Positions 45,656-55,269 of a stretch of 64,000 nt of DNA are shown here, one piece after another. Each line of letters starts with the position of its first letter. Within the stretch, counting starts at the first letter, position 1. Source of the stretch: Aricia agestis. Lineage: Eukaryota; Arthropoda; Insecta; Lepidoptera; Lycaenidae. Under the pieces are notes generated by a model. That model did no database searches and was not told the DNA's origin. It saw only the letters and a program-made list of their open reading frames with translations. Position numbers and translations under genes: made by a program. The stretch is from assembly GCF_905147365.1 (NCBI RefSeq), contig NC_056420.1, forward strand, positions 6,396,001 through 6,460,000. Direction: 5' to 3'.

Positions 45656-45767
45656 TTACACCTTCCGAGTAGAGTAGTGAGACAGTGCAAACAGACAATT
45701 TGATTGGATGAGAGCACTGTCCCACCACTGTCTCCCATTCTAGTCGGTAAGTGTGTCAAGGTCCTTA
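45651..45767. repeat. Foldback MITE FB-c
   Basis: TIRs taagggcctgattacacctt and aagtgtgtcaaggtcctta; inner gagacagtg/cactgtctc. The family recurs in 52785-52876 (gtgtaatcaggccctaagg). The SINE at 45768 inserted at its right end. Confidence 0.7.
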
Positions 45768-46133
45768 TAATAAATAATAGCTCCCACACCGGTTTCGGTG
45801 ACGGTGACCGGTTTCATTGAAACCAGGCCAGCTACGCAGGAGTCATTTTTATAGTGCCCAGGTGTGTGCGCAGTACACAAGAGCACTCTCTATTCCTTTA
45901 CTCTCATAACCCAGTGGGACGGCAGACCGACACGACTGGCGAGAGATCAGGCGCAGGACTGACTTTTTACATGCCCATCCGACGCATGGATCATCTTACT
46001 TGTCAGACAATCAGGTGATCAGCCTGCATTATCCTAACCAAACTTGGAAATAACATGTTTCCAACGCGGGAATCGAACCCACGACCTCCGAGTCAAGAGC
46101 CGAGCTCTGAACCACTGGACCACGGAGGCGTTA
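45768..46133 (-). mobile_element. tRNA-derived SINE, complete, with 12-bp target duplication
   Basis: Flanked by exact TCAAGGTCCTTA (45756-45767 and 46134-46145). On the minus strand the head gcctccgtggtccagtggtt has an A-box-like segment and ggttcgattcc at 46069-46079 is a perfect B box, so Pol III transcription is expected. The body includes aggctgatcacctgattgtc and gtcggatgggcatgtaaaaa. The tail is ggtttcaatgaaaccggtca. This is a retroposon, not a working tRNA gene. Confidence 0.9.
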
Positions 46134-46145
46134 TCAAGGTCCTTA

Positions 46146-47091
46146 GTGAATATACGACACGACCAAGTAGAGTCTGCTAATAATTTTCTTTGATACTACA
46201 ATTATGTTTTGGTGCATCATCCTCTGAATACATAATATTATGTATCCGCTCCATTACCTTTTTCAATTGCAATGAACAGAATATTATAGTATCTCATTGT
46301 GAATACAATTACTACGTTAACCTTTTACCTCGCTTTGTATGTAGCTGAGGTTGTCTTTTTATTGTCATCCCTGTCAATTATCATAAATGTTAAATATCAT
46401 AATAATATTATTTTGCTAGTACCTACGCAAAGAAAAAAAAATCGGAAACGATTTATGTGAAATGTAAAATTAGCTACAGAGTTAGTCCATTGAATGACTG
46501 GAATAACCATTGAACTATCACGTATACGTAGTAATAATACCTATTACGTATAGAAATGACGGCACGAACAAAATCTATGCGCCAAAATATTGTAATAAGG
46601 ATAAAAAAAATTTACAATAATAATTTAAGATTATTGCTCACATTGCATTGTAATAAGACATTCACATTAAAAGCCACATTGTAATAAGATCAAGCATTTG
46701 AACATCAAAAAAATAAAACATAGTTAAAGGGTAAATTAAAATTTTGTAACATAAATGTAGTGATTAATTTTAATTAAATTGCAAACTGAAATCGTATGCA
46801 AATTACTTGAATGAAGGAGGAATTCCAGTGCATAAAAACCAGCGCAGTGTTCCAGATTTAAAACTGATAGAAACTTAGGTAGCCAGCTTGCTTAAGTCTT
46901 CACATTAAGGTAATACAATTTACCTACAAGTAGGAGATGAAAGAAAACTGGAATGAAAGTTTTATGAATTTCAATGAATCCTACTGTAAATTTTCTAGAC
47001 AAGTGTCTTCAAAACTTAAGCTAACGTACACTTTAGTAACATAACCATGTTTAAATTTAGTATTAATATTTTTATCAGATACTAGCTGTCC
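46146..47091. other. AT-rich stretch, nothing recognised
   Basis: No supported feature. Confidence 0.35.
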
Positions 47092-47240
47092 CGGTGAACT
47101 TCGTGTCACTTTAAAACCTTTCCTGGACTTCTACAAATATTTTAAGACTAAAATCAGCCCAATCCGTTCAGCCGTTTTCGAGTTTTAGCGCGACTAACAC
47201 ATTTGAAAAGCCATTTTTGTATACATATAAGATATATAGA
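47092..47240 (-). mobile_element. Helitron-like family 3, complete (149 bp)
   Basis: Minus strand: TCTATATATCTTATATGTAT at the start and gaagttcaccgggacagCTAG at the end, between A and T. The cgttcagccgttttcgag complement block is diagnostic of the family. Confidence 0.7.
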
Positions 47241-47792
47241 TTTTGTCCCAAGTGCTTACGAAAACTTTTTAATCATTAAAAAATATTACAATATAAAATT
47301 ATTTGGGTATCTTAACTGTTACCTTTAAGGCTGCAATTAGAAGGACAAGCATTTTATTATGTATATATTTTTTACTCGTATCATCCGACAGGCATAAGAT
47401 ACACAAATAAAGATACAGAATTACTCATACAGCGACAATATGAAAAGAAATGTAAATAAAATACATATTCTTAATGTGCAAGTTTTAATATTCTGTTTAA
47501 GCTGAGTGGGCTTTTAGCCAAAATACGTTATAATCCTTCTCGGTATAAGCGTGTTTTTATTAAGATAATGTTAATGCTCCATAATATCTTGGATTTAATC
47601 CTTGAATAAGCCGTTCTTACTCGTAAGCGAAAGTTCTAAGCATTACGCAGTATGATATAGACGTTTTTAACACCTGTGAACATAAATTATTTTCACGTTA
47701 ATGGTTGTCTGAATTTAAAATACATTTTCTCTCGAATAATCTTAAATTAGGGGTGATTAAAACTATTAACAACATCGTCTCAGTTATGTTTA

Positions 47793-48345
47793 AAGGAATT
47801 TGAACGAAAACTTCCTTTATACTTCGCCGAATGCATTTTTTTAGTTAATCGACTTTCACTCAATAACTTTGAAGTCTTCTTAGCCGTGATAGTTTTCCTT
47901 TTAAATTAAGCATATTTCCTACTCCCGTGATTTTTTTCACATTTCCAGAAGCAACCGTTCAGCTGGTTTCTACCAGCTACACGGTAGAAACCAGCTAAAG
48001 AAGGGGAACTTTAAAACTTCATATTTCACAAATGGATACCTAAATCGAAAAATGATATATGAATACTCGTAATATTAAAAAAAAACTATCCAACGACACC
48101 CCACACGGTGGGGTGGGTGCGAAGTAAAAAAAAAATGCCGGCTTGATGTGTAAGGGAGTTCCCATAAAAAAAAAAAATTTAAGATTTTATAATATGTAAC
48201 CATTTTGTCGGCACCATTAATATGTGCATTCATGCCGAATGACAGCTTTGTAGGTCCTATAGTCTCTGAGCAAAACCGCGGACAGACAGACAGACGGACA
48301 GACGGAAACTATAAGGGTTCTTGTTGACTACAGAACTTTAAAGAT
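47793..48345 (+). repeat. Dispersed repeat R-C, copy 2, with added hairpin
   Basis: Matches 3097-3740. Where copy 1 reads ttagctggtagaagg, this copy has a 14-bp-arm hairpin (agctggtttctacc 47961-47974, complement 47983-47996, 8-bp loop). The inverted copy therefore arose after the two repeats separated. Confidence 0.75.
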
Positions 48346-48636
48346 GAACATTTTTAAAGTGACGCTATTTTGTAGAAAAGTTTACAAAGTTTAGGTCAAG
48401 TGAATTCAGTTTCAACTTTCAACTTCGTTCTCTAGAAAATATTTAAGAGTAACTTTATCGGTAGTGCCCATACAACTTTCCGAGTTGAAAATTTTTCAAA
48501 ATGTATAACAATATTTTTTCAAAGAAAAATATTCCTCATTCAATGAATAAAATATTATTTTAATTTCAGACTCAATGAACATATTTTGATCGTTATTATT
48601 TACCAATACTTCAGTGCTTGTGGAAATGACAATAAT

Positions 48637-48678
48637 TTACTTACAAAGATCCATTGAATATTTTACAGAAAGTCTGTT
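48637..48678 (-). CDS. Possible terminal exon of the odorant-receptor gene
   Basis: On the minus strand a frame reads NRLSVKYSMDLCK then stop at 48637-48639. Lepidopteran receptors usually end in a short exon of the type ...KTS(V/F)(K/S)YF-MM-L... so the resemblance and the position, about 750 bp downstream of the exon at 49435, are suggestive. However, the obvious acceptor (tttcattaacag) would start a different reading frame, so it may be a decayed exon or a coincidence. Confidence 0.25.
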   Translation of the reverse strand, partial: NRLSVKYSMDLCK

Positions 48679-48968
48679 AATGAAAGCAATGACAAAAGAT
48701 TGGCACAAAGCCAGTCAGGGTAGGGAATATAGTTAGCTCCAACTTTTTGTAGACTCTTTTAATATGCAAAAATGACGCCATAAAAACATCAGGCCTACAA
48801 GTATTTTAAATTGCGAGAGAAAACTACAATAATTCTTATTATTATTGGGTTGTAAAGTAAAGAAGTATAAAAAATGAGCCCTTTTTTTAATAAACTAGAA
48901 GTTGTAGCAATTAGAGTAGTGGCTACAATTGGGTACTTTGCTAGAGTATAGTCAAAATTAAATAAGGT

Positions 48969-49390
48969 GTCCCCAGCGGTCATTGACCTTTTTAGTCAAG
49001 GAGCTATATGAAAAATGTTGGCACTGTATTCAGTTGACTTAAAGAAAAAAATGAACTTTTATATCTTGACAGACTGCTACTAAATAATAGATGACAGACT
49101 ACTAAATAATAGATTAATAATTAGAAAACCTCTCGGTAACTCTTAGAATAATGATTTCAACTTTTGATGATTTCGAAGTGATCTCATCTCATCTCACCGA
49201 GTAAGCAAAATACGATATCCCCTAAGACTAGAAACATATTCTATCACTTCATTGTCAATCGACGTTTGTTTATAGAACGATGACATAATATTTTTTATAT
49301 AATATTATGACAAGTTTTTTGACCCCTGTCCACAAAACTTGCCATAATATAATATATAAAATTTAACCCCTGGTCAATGACCGCTGCGGA
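48969..49390. repeat. Inverted-repeat element next to the receptor exon
   Basis: ccccagcggtcattgacc (48971-48988) and ggtcaatgaccgctgcgg (about 49372-49389) are near-perfect complements, enclosing about 380 bp. Inside is an imperfect AT-rich stem (about 49290-49320/49330-49361). It ends 44 bp from the exon at 49435, in the downstream intron. Confidence 0.7.
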
Positions 49391-49434
49391 TAGGATTCGG
49401 CAATATTTGAACTCATAATATTCTATAAGCTTAC

Positions 49435-49590
49435 CGAGGCCATAGTTTCAACTCCTACCGGTATCATACCCATTGCCTTAACATTGGTAGGTACTTGAAC
49501 ATTTCTGAAGAAGAACAAGACAATCTTTCTGTTCTTTGTATCCATACACTCCCACGGTAATCCATACACAGCATTTATTATGGAGTCATT
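49435..49590 (-). CDS. Odorant receptor, conserved C-terminal exon
   Basis: The 52-codon exon reads NDSIINAVYGLPWECMDTKN..., then KIVLFFFRNVQVP and KAMGMIPVGVETMAS. The pattern (A-x-Y-x-x-P-W, M-D-x-K-N-R-K, a hydrophobic FFFRNVQ segment, K-A-M-G, V-G-V-x-T-M-A-S) is that of the last long region of lepidopteran odorant receptors, seven-transmembrane odour-gated channel subunits acting with Orco in antennal neurons. The acceptor is ttatattttcag, the donor GTAAGC, both phase 0. The frame is intact and splice sites good, so it may be a live gene. Upstream exons for the N-terminal helices were not found by eye between here and 64000. They may be beyond the window or too diverged for me to see. 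Confidence 0.8.
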
Positions 49591-50821
49591 CTGAAAATAT
49601 AACAAAATTTCATTTTTCCTTGTGTTTAATTATATATCGACATAATATAGCTTAGTTATTTTAATGCACATCATGTACATGATATTTTGTATGTGCTTGT
49701 AATCACTTGTAGGTAAGAAGGACACAAACTGCTTATAATTTAGTTCTTTTATTAAACCCTATATTAGATAACCTATACGCCAAAGAAATAATACTTAAAT
49801 GTCGATTAAAATTTAAATAATTTAATATTTTAATTACATACAATATATACTTATAGTAACAATGATATTCTATGTTACTAACGTAACTAGATTGGAAGTT
49901 TACGGTAGCAACGCGTTGCCACTTCGAAGATGCCTGCAGGCATATCTCACATACATAATGACATAACGAATATGTGACTTGACATTGTCTTTTGAACAAA
50001 AAAGTGGTTACGCATTTCTGAGTATCTTTTGTAAGACATTGCTACTCTAGTATTTTAGAAACTCATTAATGTATATCAATTACTAGAGAAGAATTTCGCC
50101 AAATTGTCGAAATTCAAATAAAAATTAAATTATTTTCAACGCTTTTCTATTGATATTCTATTGTCAAAATATGCACTTTATTTACAACATTTTTAGACAT
50201 AATTCCTATAGAGTCTCAGATTAATAAAGTCAAATGATGACAAACTGGCCGTGGGCGTGTAGTAATTGTCTAACAGTATTTAAGATTCAATAAAAAAAAC
50301 TCAATCTATTTTCAATTTCATAACAGACTTCAACCATAAATAAAAGAGTAGAATTCGTGTGTACTTATAGGCTTGTCAATCAAATCTCCTAGTGTGTCTG
50401 TTGTAGTGTTTGTAATGTTTTATTAGTTAAAAAAATGTATGATAAAAGCCAATGATTTTTGCATTAAATTATTTGTCGATAATGTTGGAAAATATCCAAA
50501 TAAAAATTAATTACTAGAGTTTTTCATGTACTTACTTGTGGTACGTAACTTTTTCATCCTTTTTGACCTTATAACTATAATTTTTGTATTTCCTAAAAAC
50601 GCAGCTTGGCATTTTAAGTCAAAAACGTGACACAATGATATTCTAACGTGACACCTCGTCGCTCAATCGCTACCAACATGCAACTAATTCAAAAGAAGGG
50701 ACTTACCTTCATTTGGCCGTATCAGACTGTACTTGCTAGTGCAATATCTACCTTTTTTATAATAGAATATCATAGATAAAAGCATAATTTCAAAACAATA
50801 TTAGCTCGATGCACTCCTTCA
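49591..50821. other. Presumed intron, AT-rich
   Basis: No preceding receptor exon is identified. An 88-codon minus ORF at 49733-49999 has no transmembrane-helix pattern. Consensus GTAAGT donors on the minus strand occur near 50700 and 50534, but their upstream frames do not make a convincing receptor. Confidence 0.35.
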
Positions 50822-50915
50822 CTAGATGTAGCCTGCAATTTCCTAGCCTTGGAATTGGTTTATTGCGCAGGAACCGTACGTTCCGGGATAAAAAATATAC
50901 TGGCTATAATACCAA
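50822..50915 (-). mobile_element. Helitron-like 3' fragment, minus
   Basis: A then ctagatgtagcctgcaattt, gcgcaggaaccgtacg, ttccgggataaaaaatatac: the 3' end of the family in minus orientation. The 5' part is missing. Confidence 0.6.
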
Positions 50916-51194
50916 ATGTAAAAATGTAAAAAAAAGTGTCCATGGCGTGATGGACCACAATTAATTAAAATTCATATTATTATTTCAATTATCCTTGGTG
51001 CGAAAAATCTAAATAATTAAATAACAAAAAAAGGATATGGACGAACAGTCCATAGACGGCTACAATTTTATAATAAAAAAAAAAACCAAATGTAAGTTGA
51101 ATACAATTTTAATAAAATCAGTCCAACCAACCTACCCTACGTTTCCGTATTTTTCGTCAAAAGGGATCCAAAGTTTTTCGCTCATGTATTAAGA

Positions 51195-51417
51195 GGCCGG
51201 GTGCCATCAAAATTCTCATACATACGTAATACCAAAATCATTTTCTCATAAGAAAATATTTAACATGTTACATGTTTGAGTTATTTTTCAGCTTAAAACA
51301 GTAATTACCTAGGTTCTTGCACAAAAATTAAAATAACTCAAACATGTTAAATATTTTCGTATGAGAAAATGATTTTGGTATTACGTATGTATGAGAATTT
51401 CGATGGCACCCGGCCCC
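51195..51417. repeat. Foldback MITE, ccgggtgccatc family, copy 1
   Basis: About 88-bp arms: ggccgggtgccatcaaaatt...atgtttgagttattt and ...aaataactcaaacatgttaa to gatggcacccggcc, around a short centre with cctaggttcttgcac. The second copy is at 62853-63140 (TIR agagtccgggtgccatcgaa). Confidence 0.8.
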
Positions 51418-51426
51418 ATAGTATTA

Positions 51427-51688
51427 TATAGGGTGTAACAAAAATAAGTGATAATACTTTAGGGTGTGTACGTGTTCCTTGTAGAGAGTTCACTGTGAAA
51501 GTAGCAGCGCTGAAAGACCAAACATTTTTTTCACTTTTGTATGGGGAAACTCGTGACGCTCGGGCACTTGGCCATACAAAAGTTAAAAAAAAAATCGTCT
51601 TTCAGCGCTGCTACTTTCACAGTGAACTCTTTACAAGGAACACGTACACACCCTAAAGTATTATCACTTATTTTTGTTACACCCTGTA
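51427..51688. mobile_element. Mariner-type MITE, copy 3
   Basis: tatagggtgtaacaaaaata to tttgttacaccctgta, with TA at the right flank. Arms are long and nearly perfect, e.g. gttcactgtgaaagtagcag and its complement. It is the least diverged of the three copies. The plus ORF is arm sequence. Confidence 0.8.
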
Positions 51689-51926
51689 TAGATTGTGATT
51701 TTACATTAATGAAATTGGATTATTTTGAGTTGAAACCTGGGGAAAAATATTTTAAAAGCTTTTATCCTGTTTGAAATTCATGTTCAATATTAACTTAATT
51801 AACAAGTGTTGGCGAACTGAATTATACAAATAATTGTGGTTTTGTTATGTAAAGTTATTTCAACATTTCATTTTGCAGAGTAGTGAGCATGCGCCATTTC
51901 AATCAAATTAATATCACAATTGAATC

Positions 51927-52233
51927 AGTGAGGGTCAATTGAGACCGAACGCGACGCGTAGATGCATTTCTAACGGCCGTTCCCAATATTTGATCTATCT
52001 CTGGTTTTGCCTTACTAGAGATAGGAATAGCTCACATTAGACATTTTTATGTCAATTGTGAGCTATTCCTATCTCTAGTAGGGCAAAACCAGAGATAGAT
52101 CAAATATTGGGAATGGCCGTAAATTTTATGGATTTGACAAATTTCAATTATTGCGTGAGACATCTTGAGAATCTGTCAAATCCATATAAATTTAGAAATA
52201 CATCTACGCGTCGCGTTGCGGTCTGAATCAACC
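51927..52233. repeat. MITE (ggtcaattgagacc family) hosting another foldback
   Basis: Outer arms gggtcaattgagaccgaacg, cgacgcgtagatgcatttct and tacatctacgcgtcgcgttg, cggtctgaatcaaccc. A second foldback, 51972-52121, is inserted in its left half. The same outer family is nested in FB-b at 45379-45538. Confidence 0.75.
51972..52121. repeat. Nested foldback, 65-bp arms
   Basis: Arms 51972-52036 and 52057-52121 differ at about two positions (e.g. ggttttgcctta vs tagggcaaaacc), around a 20-bp centre. Ends acggccgttcccaatatttg / caaatattgggaatggccgt. Confidence 0.8.
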
Positions 52234-52876
52234 CGGCTCGATTTGCGTTCGCGCGAACGATCGGTTTCGCCGCTACATCGCGTGATCAAAAGCATATGCA
52301 GACTAGGCGAGACAATAGTAGAGTGCTCTTGGCCAATTTTATTGGCCTGTCTGTCCCTTTTTTATGAAATAAGGGGGCAAACGAGCAAACGGGGCACCTG
52401 ATGGAAAGCAACTTCCTTCGCCAATGGACACTCGCAACAACAGAAGAGCTGTAGGTGCGTTGCCGGCCTTTTAAGAGGGAAAAGGATAGGCAAGGGTTAG
52501 GAAGAGAATAGGGGAAGGTAGGAAAGGGAATAGGGTACGGGATTGGGCCTCCGGTAAACTCACTCACTCGGCGAAACACAGCGCAAGCGCTGTTTCATAC
52601 CGTTTTGTGCCGTGTGAGCTCCGGGCGAGCCGGCCCATTCGTGCATGCAAGTGCAAGCATGGCTCTACCACGTAAAAACTCTCATTATTCGGTAGGTGCA
52701 AAAAGGCTGGATTTATAACTATGCGTCCACGCGAACTGCTTGTGATCTCACGGTGTAGCGTCCAATCCGATCGTGTGGCGAGACAGCGAGTAGAGTGCTC
52801 CCAGCTAATAAAGTTAGCCGAGAGCACTCTACTCACTGTCTCTCAACTCTACTCGGTTGGTGTAATCAGGCCCTAA
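52222..52876. repeat. Mosaic of foldback MITE pieces split by a SINE-like copy
   Basis: Left pieces (tttgcgttcgcgcgaacgat, gccgctacatcgcgtgatca, gagacaatagtagagtgctc) and right pieces (ggatttataactatgcgtcc, ttgtgatctcacggtgtagc, gagtagagtgctccca..., ggtgtaatcaggccctaagg) combine arms of the FB-a and FB-c families. SINE-like copy 6 lies between them. Confidence 0.6.
52358..52671 (-). mobile_element. SINE-like retroposon, copy 6
   Basis: Minus: tttttatgaaataagggggc, aaacgagcaaacggggcacc, ggccggccttttaagagg block, GA-rich core, gcctccggtaaactcactca, acacagcgcaagcgctgt and a rearranged head (gtgcatgcaagtgcaagcat). ORFs on the minus strand are repeat-derived. Confidence 0.8.
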
Positions 52877-53022
52877 GGACCTAAAAAGTTGGAAGAGCGC
52901 GAGTACTTATTCGGAACGAACCAGATGTACATGCAACAAAGCCAAGTTTTAGTACTTTGCTGTATTTGCCCCTTTTATAGAGTCTTATCTATCGCGATCC
53001 TGCGTTTTAAAAACATATTTAC

Positions 53023-53131
53023 CTTGAAATCGCAGAACATCTTTCTACCTAGAACAAATCTTGAAATTGTCAGGCCCGCATCTTCAGACACGGCAAAAGT
53101 TATCTCAATCTCTTTGAACAAATTTTGGCAT
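53023..53131 (-). CDS. Unidentified exon-like segment
   Basis: A 109-bp minus-strand segment lies between acceptor cacaacaatccag and donor GTAAAT. After one base it is open for 36 codons: CQNLFKEIEITFAVSEDAGL, then TISRFVLGRKMFCDFK. It is richer in GC than its surroundings and on the same strand as the receptor exon. I recognise no family, and it does not look like a receptor transmembrane region. It may be an exon of a second gene, a receptor loop, or chance. Confidence 0.3.
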
Positions 53132-53230
53132 CTGGATTGTTGTGAAGATTCGACTTATATAATGTTTACCTACTGTGCAAGCATCCTTTTTATATGATAT
53201 AACCTTTCACACGACGTTTTTTTTTTACGC

Positions 53231-53252
53231 GCGTTTGTATCGATACAAACGC
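53231..53252. repeat. Perfect 22-bp palindrome
   Basis: gcgtttgtat followed directly by its complement around cgatcg-free centre atcgat, 16 bp upstream of SINE-like copy 7. It may be a remnant of a small foldback. Confidence 0.75.
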
Positions 53253-53267
53253 AAGTTGAACGCAATT

Positions 53268-53498
53268 CGGCACGAATAGGCCGGCTCGACCGGAGAAATA
53301 CCACGTTCTCACAGAAAAACGGCGTGAAGCAGCGCTTGCGCTGTGTTTCGCCGAGTGACTGAATTTACCGGAGGCCCAATCCCCTACCCTATTCCCTTCC
53401 CATCCCTACCCTCCCCTATTATCCTATTCCCTCTTAAAAGGCCGGCAACACACCTGCAGCTCTTCTTCAGCTTTATTTCATTAAAAAAAAAAAAAAAA
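53268..53498 (+). mobile_element. SINE-like retroposon, copy 7, internally deleted
   Basis: The head starts at cggcacgaataggccggctc; the core is present. About 80 bp between cctgcagctcttct and tttatttcatt are missing, followed by a 16-A tail. Confidence 0.8.
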
Positions 53499-53574
53499 CA
53501 CCGAGATGACAAGCAAAATGTGACCGTGCCAATATTTTAATAAACCGTACATACATTCGCTTGTGATCACGGAG

Positions 53575-53801
53575 TATAGTCCGTGCAATCCACAAAGACG
53601 CGCCCCACCACTTTTTGGGTGAGCATCTTTCCCTTTGACCGTGACGCTTTTTATTAATTAGTCTATTGTAGTGTGCGCGTGCACTCATAGGTAATTAGTG
53701 TGTACCGATTACACTCAAATATTGGCGAAAGCTTGCACCCATACACTATAAAAGATTAGGAGTAGGGGGGCGCGTCTTCGTGGATTGCACGGACTATAGC
53801 G
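53575..53801. repeat. Foldback MITE, agacgcgcc family
   Basis: Arms tatagtccgtgcaatccaca, aagacgcgccccacc (about 53575-53610) and gggggcgcgtcttcgtggat, tgcacggactata (about 53765-53800). The remaining flanks resemble FB-a arms (cattcgcttgtgatcac, gcatataaatccaacc). Confidence 0.7.
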
Positions 53802-54128
53802 GCCAAACTACGCATTCCCACCGCTGCATAGTGCATATAAATCCAACCAATAGGTTGCGGGGCCGATAAGAAACTGCTACTCCAATCTCTGATCGGATGT
53901 AATCCTTTTCATGAAATAAATTAGTGCTAGGACTTAGAACGAAATGTATCTCACGAGAAGCGAATATAAACTACACTTACCATTGAATTAATAAGTTCGA
54001 ATACAACAGACAACTGTATTAGTTCCTGAAACAGCACCAGCGCAACCATCCCGTATTTGGCAACGGCTTCGCTGTTCTGAAAGCCGAATTTATACATAAA
54101 TTATCATTCTAAAAGTGTGTCCGTCTGT
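53802..54128. other. Mixed noncoding stretch
   Basis: Apart from the FB-a-like tail nothing is recognised. Confidence 0.35.
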
Positions 54129-54172
54129 CACTTATTCTTTCTAAATATAATAATATTTAGAAAGAATAGGTG
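54129..54172. repeat. Hairpin, 20-bp arms, 4-bp loop
   Basis: cacttattctttctaaatat (54129-54148) and atatttagaaagaataggtg (54153-54172), one mismatch. The sequence is private to this locus. Confidence 0.85.
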
Positions 54173-54190
54173 AAAAGTAGAAAAAATATG

Positions 54191-54440
54191 CGACGACCTC
54201 TGTGGCTCAGTTGGTGGGCTGTTGGTAGCTCAAGCCGGTTCGAATCCCGCCGACGGAACAAAAAGTTTTCAAAGTTTTTGGGCCTTGGATGTGTATTAAA
54301 TATGTGTATCATATAATAAAACTCTTAAATATATGAATATTATAAAAGTATTAAATATATTTCCGTTGTCTGGTACCTGTAACACAAGTCCTTCAGGTAC
54401 TTAGCACCGGGCCAGACTGACGTGGTGTGAAGCGTCCATA
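54191..54440 (+). mobile_element. tRNA-derived SINE, second family
   Basis: The head cgacgacctctgtggctcag has an A box (tggctcagttggtgg, 54203-54217) and a B box ggttcgaatcc at 54237-54247. The body includes aaaaagttttcaaagttttt, aagtccttcaggtacttagc and gccagactgacgtggtgtga. A (GAAT)n run follows. The sequence is close to what I know of a widespread lepidopteran SINE. Confidence 0.85.
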
Positions 54441-54620
54441 GATGAATGAATGAATGAATGAATATTATTTATTGCATTTACACATAGGTACATAATATAT
54501 AGAAATTCAAACTTAGTACTAATAACATAGCAATAAAGCCGCCTTTTGTGTTTATTTAAACACAAAAGGCGGCTTTATTGCTATGCAGCAATTTCTTCCA
54601 AGCAACGATATTGAGCAAAA
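54441..54620 (-). mobile_element. LINE 3' end (minus) with inserted hairpin
   Basis: On the minus strand: cgttgcttggaagaaattgc, tgcatagcaataaagccgcc, ... cctatgtgtaaatgcaataa and an (ATTC)n tail, the usual end of a lepidopteran non-LTR element. The inverted copy of its own ggcggctttattgctatg lies at 54526-54554. Confidence 0.6.
54526..54585. repeat. Perfect 29-bp-arm hairpin, 2-bp loop
   Basis: Arms 54526-54554 and 54557-54585 are exact complements. The right arm is the standard LINE-tail sequence, the left is its inverted duplicate. A second hairpin (54642-54660/54664-54682, one mismatch, 3-bp loop) follows within 100 bp. Confidence 0.9.
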
Positions 54621-54682
54621 GATATTATTATTATTATTATGAAATTTTGATTCCCGGTATATTATACCTGGAATCAAAATTT

Positions 54683-55269
54683 ACATTATGATAATACCAT
54701 ACATATTACCTATTTAAACTAAATTATTCAATTAGTATACCTACATAAAAATATATAAAAATATAAAATTACCAAAAGAACTTTTAAATTACGAAATGTT
54801 CGAAAGCGAAGCGTTTCTTCGAAGCATTGCAAACTTTTTATCCCCACCCTCAAATTTCGTTTAAATGCTAATAAAATGTCTTCTTAAGTCCCCAATAGCA
54901 ATTAGACGATTTTAAATCGGAATTCTTTTATCGGCGACAAATTAAGTTTGCTTTTCGATAAATCAATATTGATGTTAAACAGATTCGGTATTATTTCCTT
55001 ATTGGTATTAAGGCTTGTTCACGTTGCATATTCACGCTGGCTTATGATGGAAAAAGATTGCCACCATGATTGTGCAAACACCAAACGCACAATCGACTAC
55101 GATTATAAGCAATTAAAGACGAATATGGTCTACACGTAAGTCGTACATGACCGTAACTCATTGTCTGAGATCACTACCACTTCAGAATTGCTTAAGCAAC
55201 TCCAAGCATTATATACCTCTGTGTAATATGCTTGCTATGCTTGACTTTAATCAAGCAATGGTAAAATTA
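54683..55269. other. AT-rich stretch, nothing recognised
   Basis: A 63-codon plus ORF at 54948 has no known domain. Confidence 0.35.

Noticed and set aside
45091..45789. Three overlapping minus-strand ORFs up to 139 codons
   Set aside because: They run through the arms of stacked foldback MITEs and have no domains.
46060..46133. Possible tRNA gene on the minus strand
   Set aside because: It has a perfect B box, but it is the head of a 366-bp SINE with target duplications and a SINE body, and is not a folded tRNA.
49733..49999. 88-codon minus ORF next to the receptor exon
   Set aside because: It lacks hydrophobic helices and the receptor signature, and runs into obvious AT-rich intron sequence.
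50534..50780. Two minus-strand segments ending in consensus GTAAGT donors (frames near YSLIRPNE and KKDEKVTYHK)
   Set aside because: Acceptors are missing or out of phase, and neither resembles a receptor helix, so they are not called as exons.
54191..54260. Possible tRNA gene on the plus strand
   Set aside because: Same reason: tRNA-like head of a SINE with body and tail.
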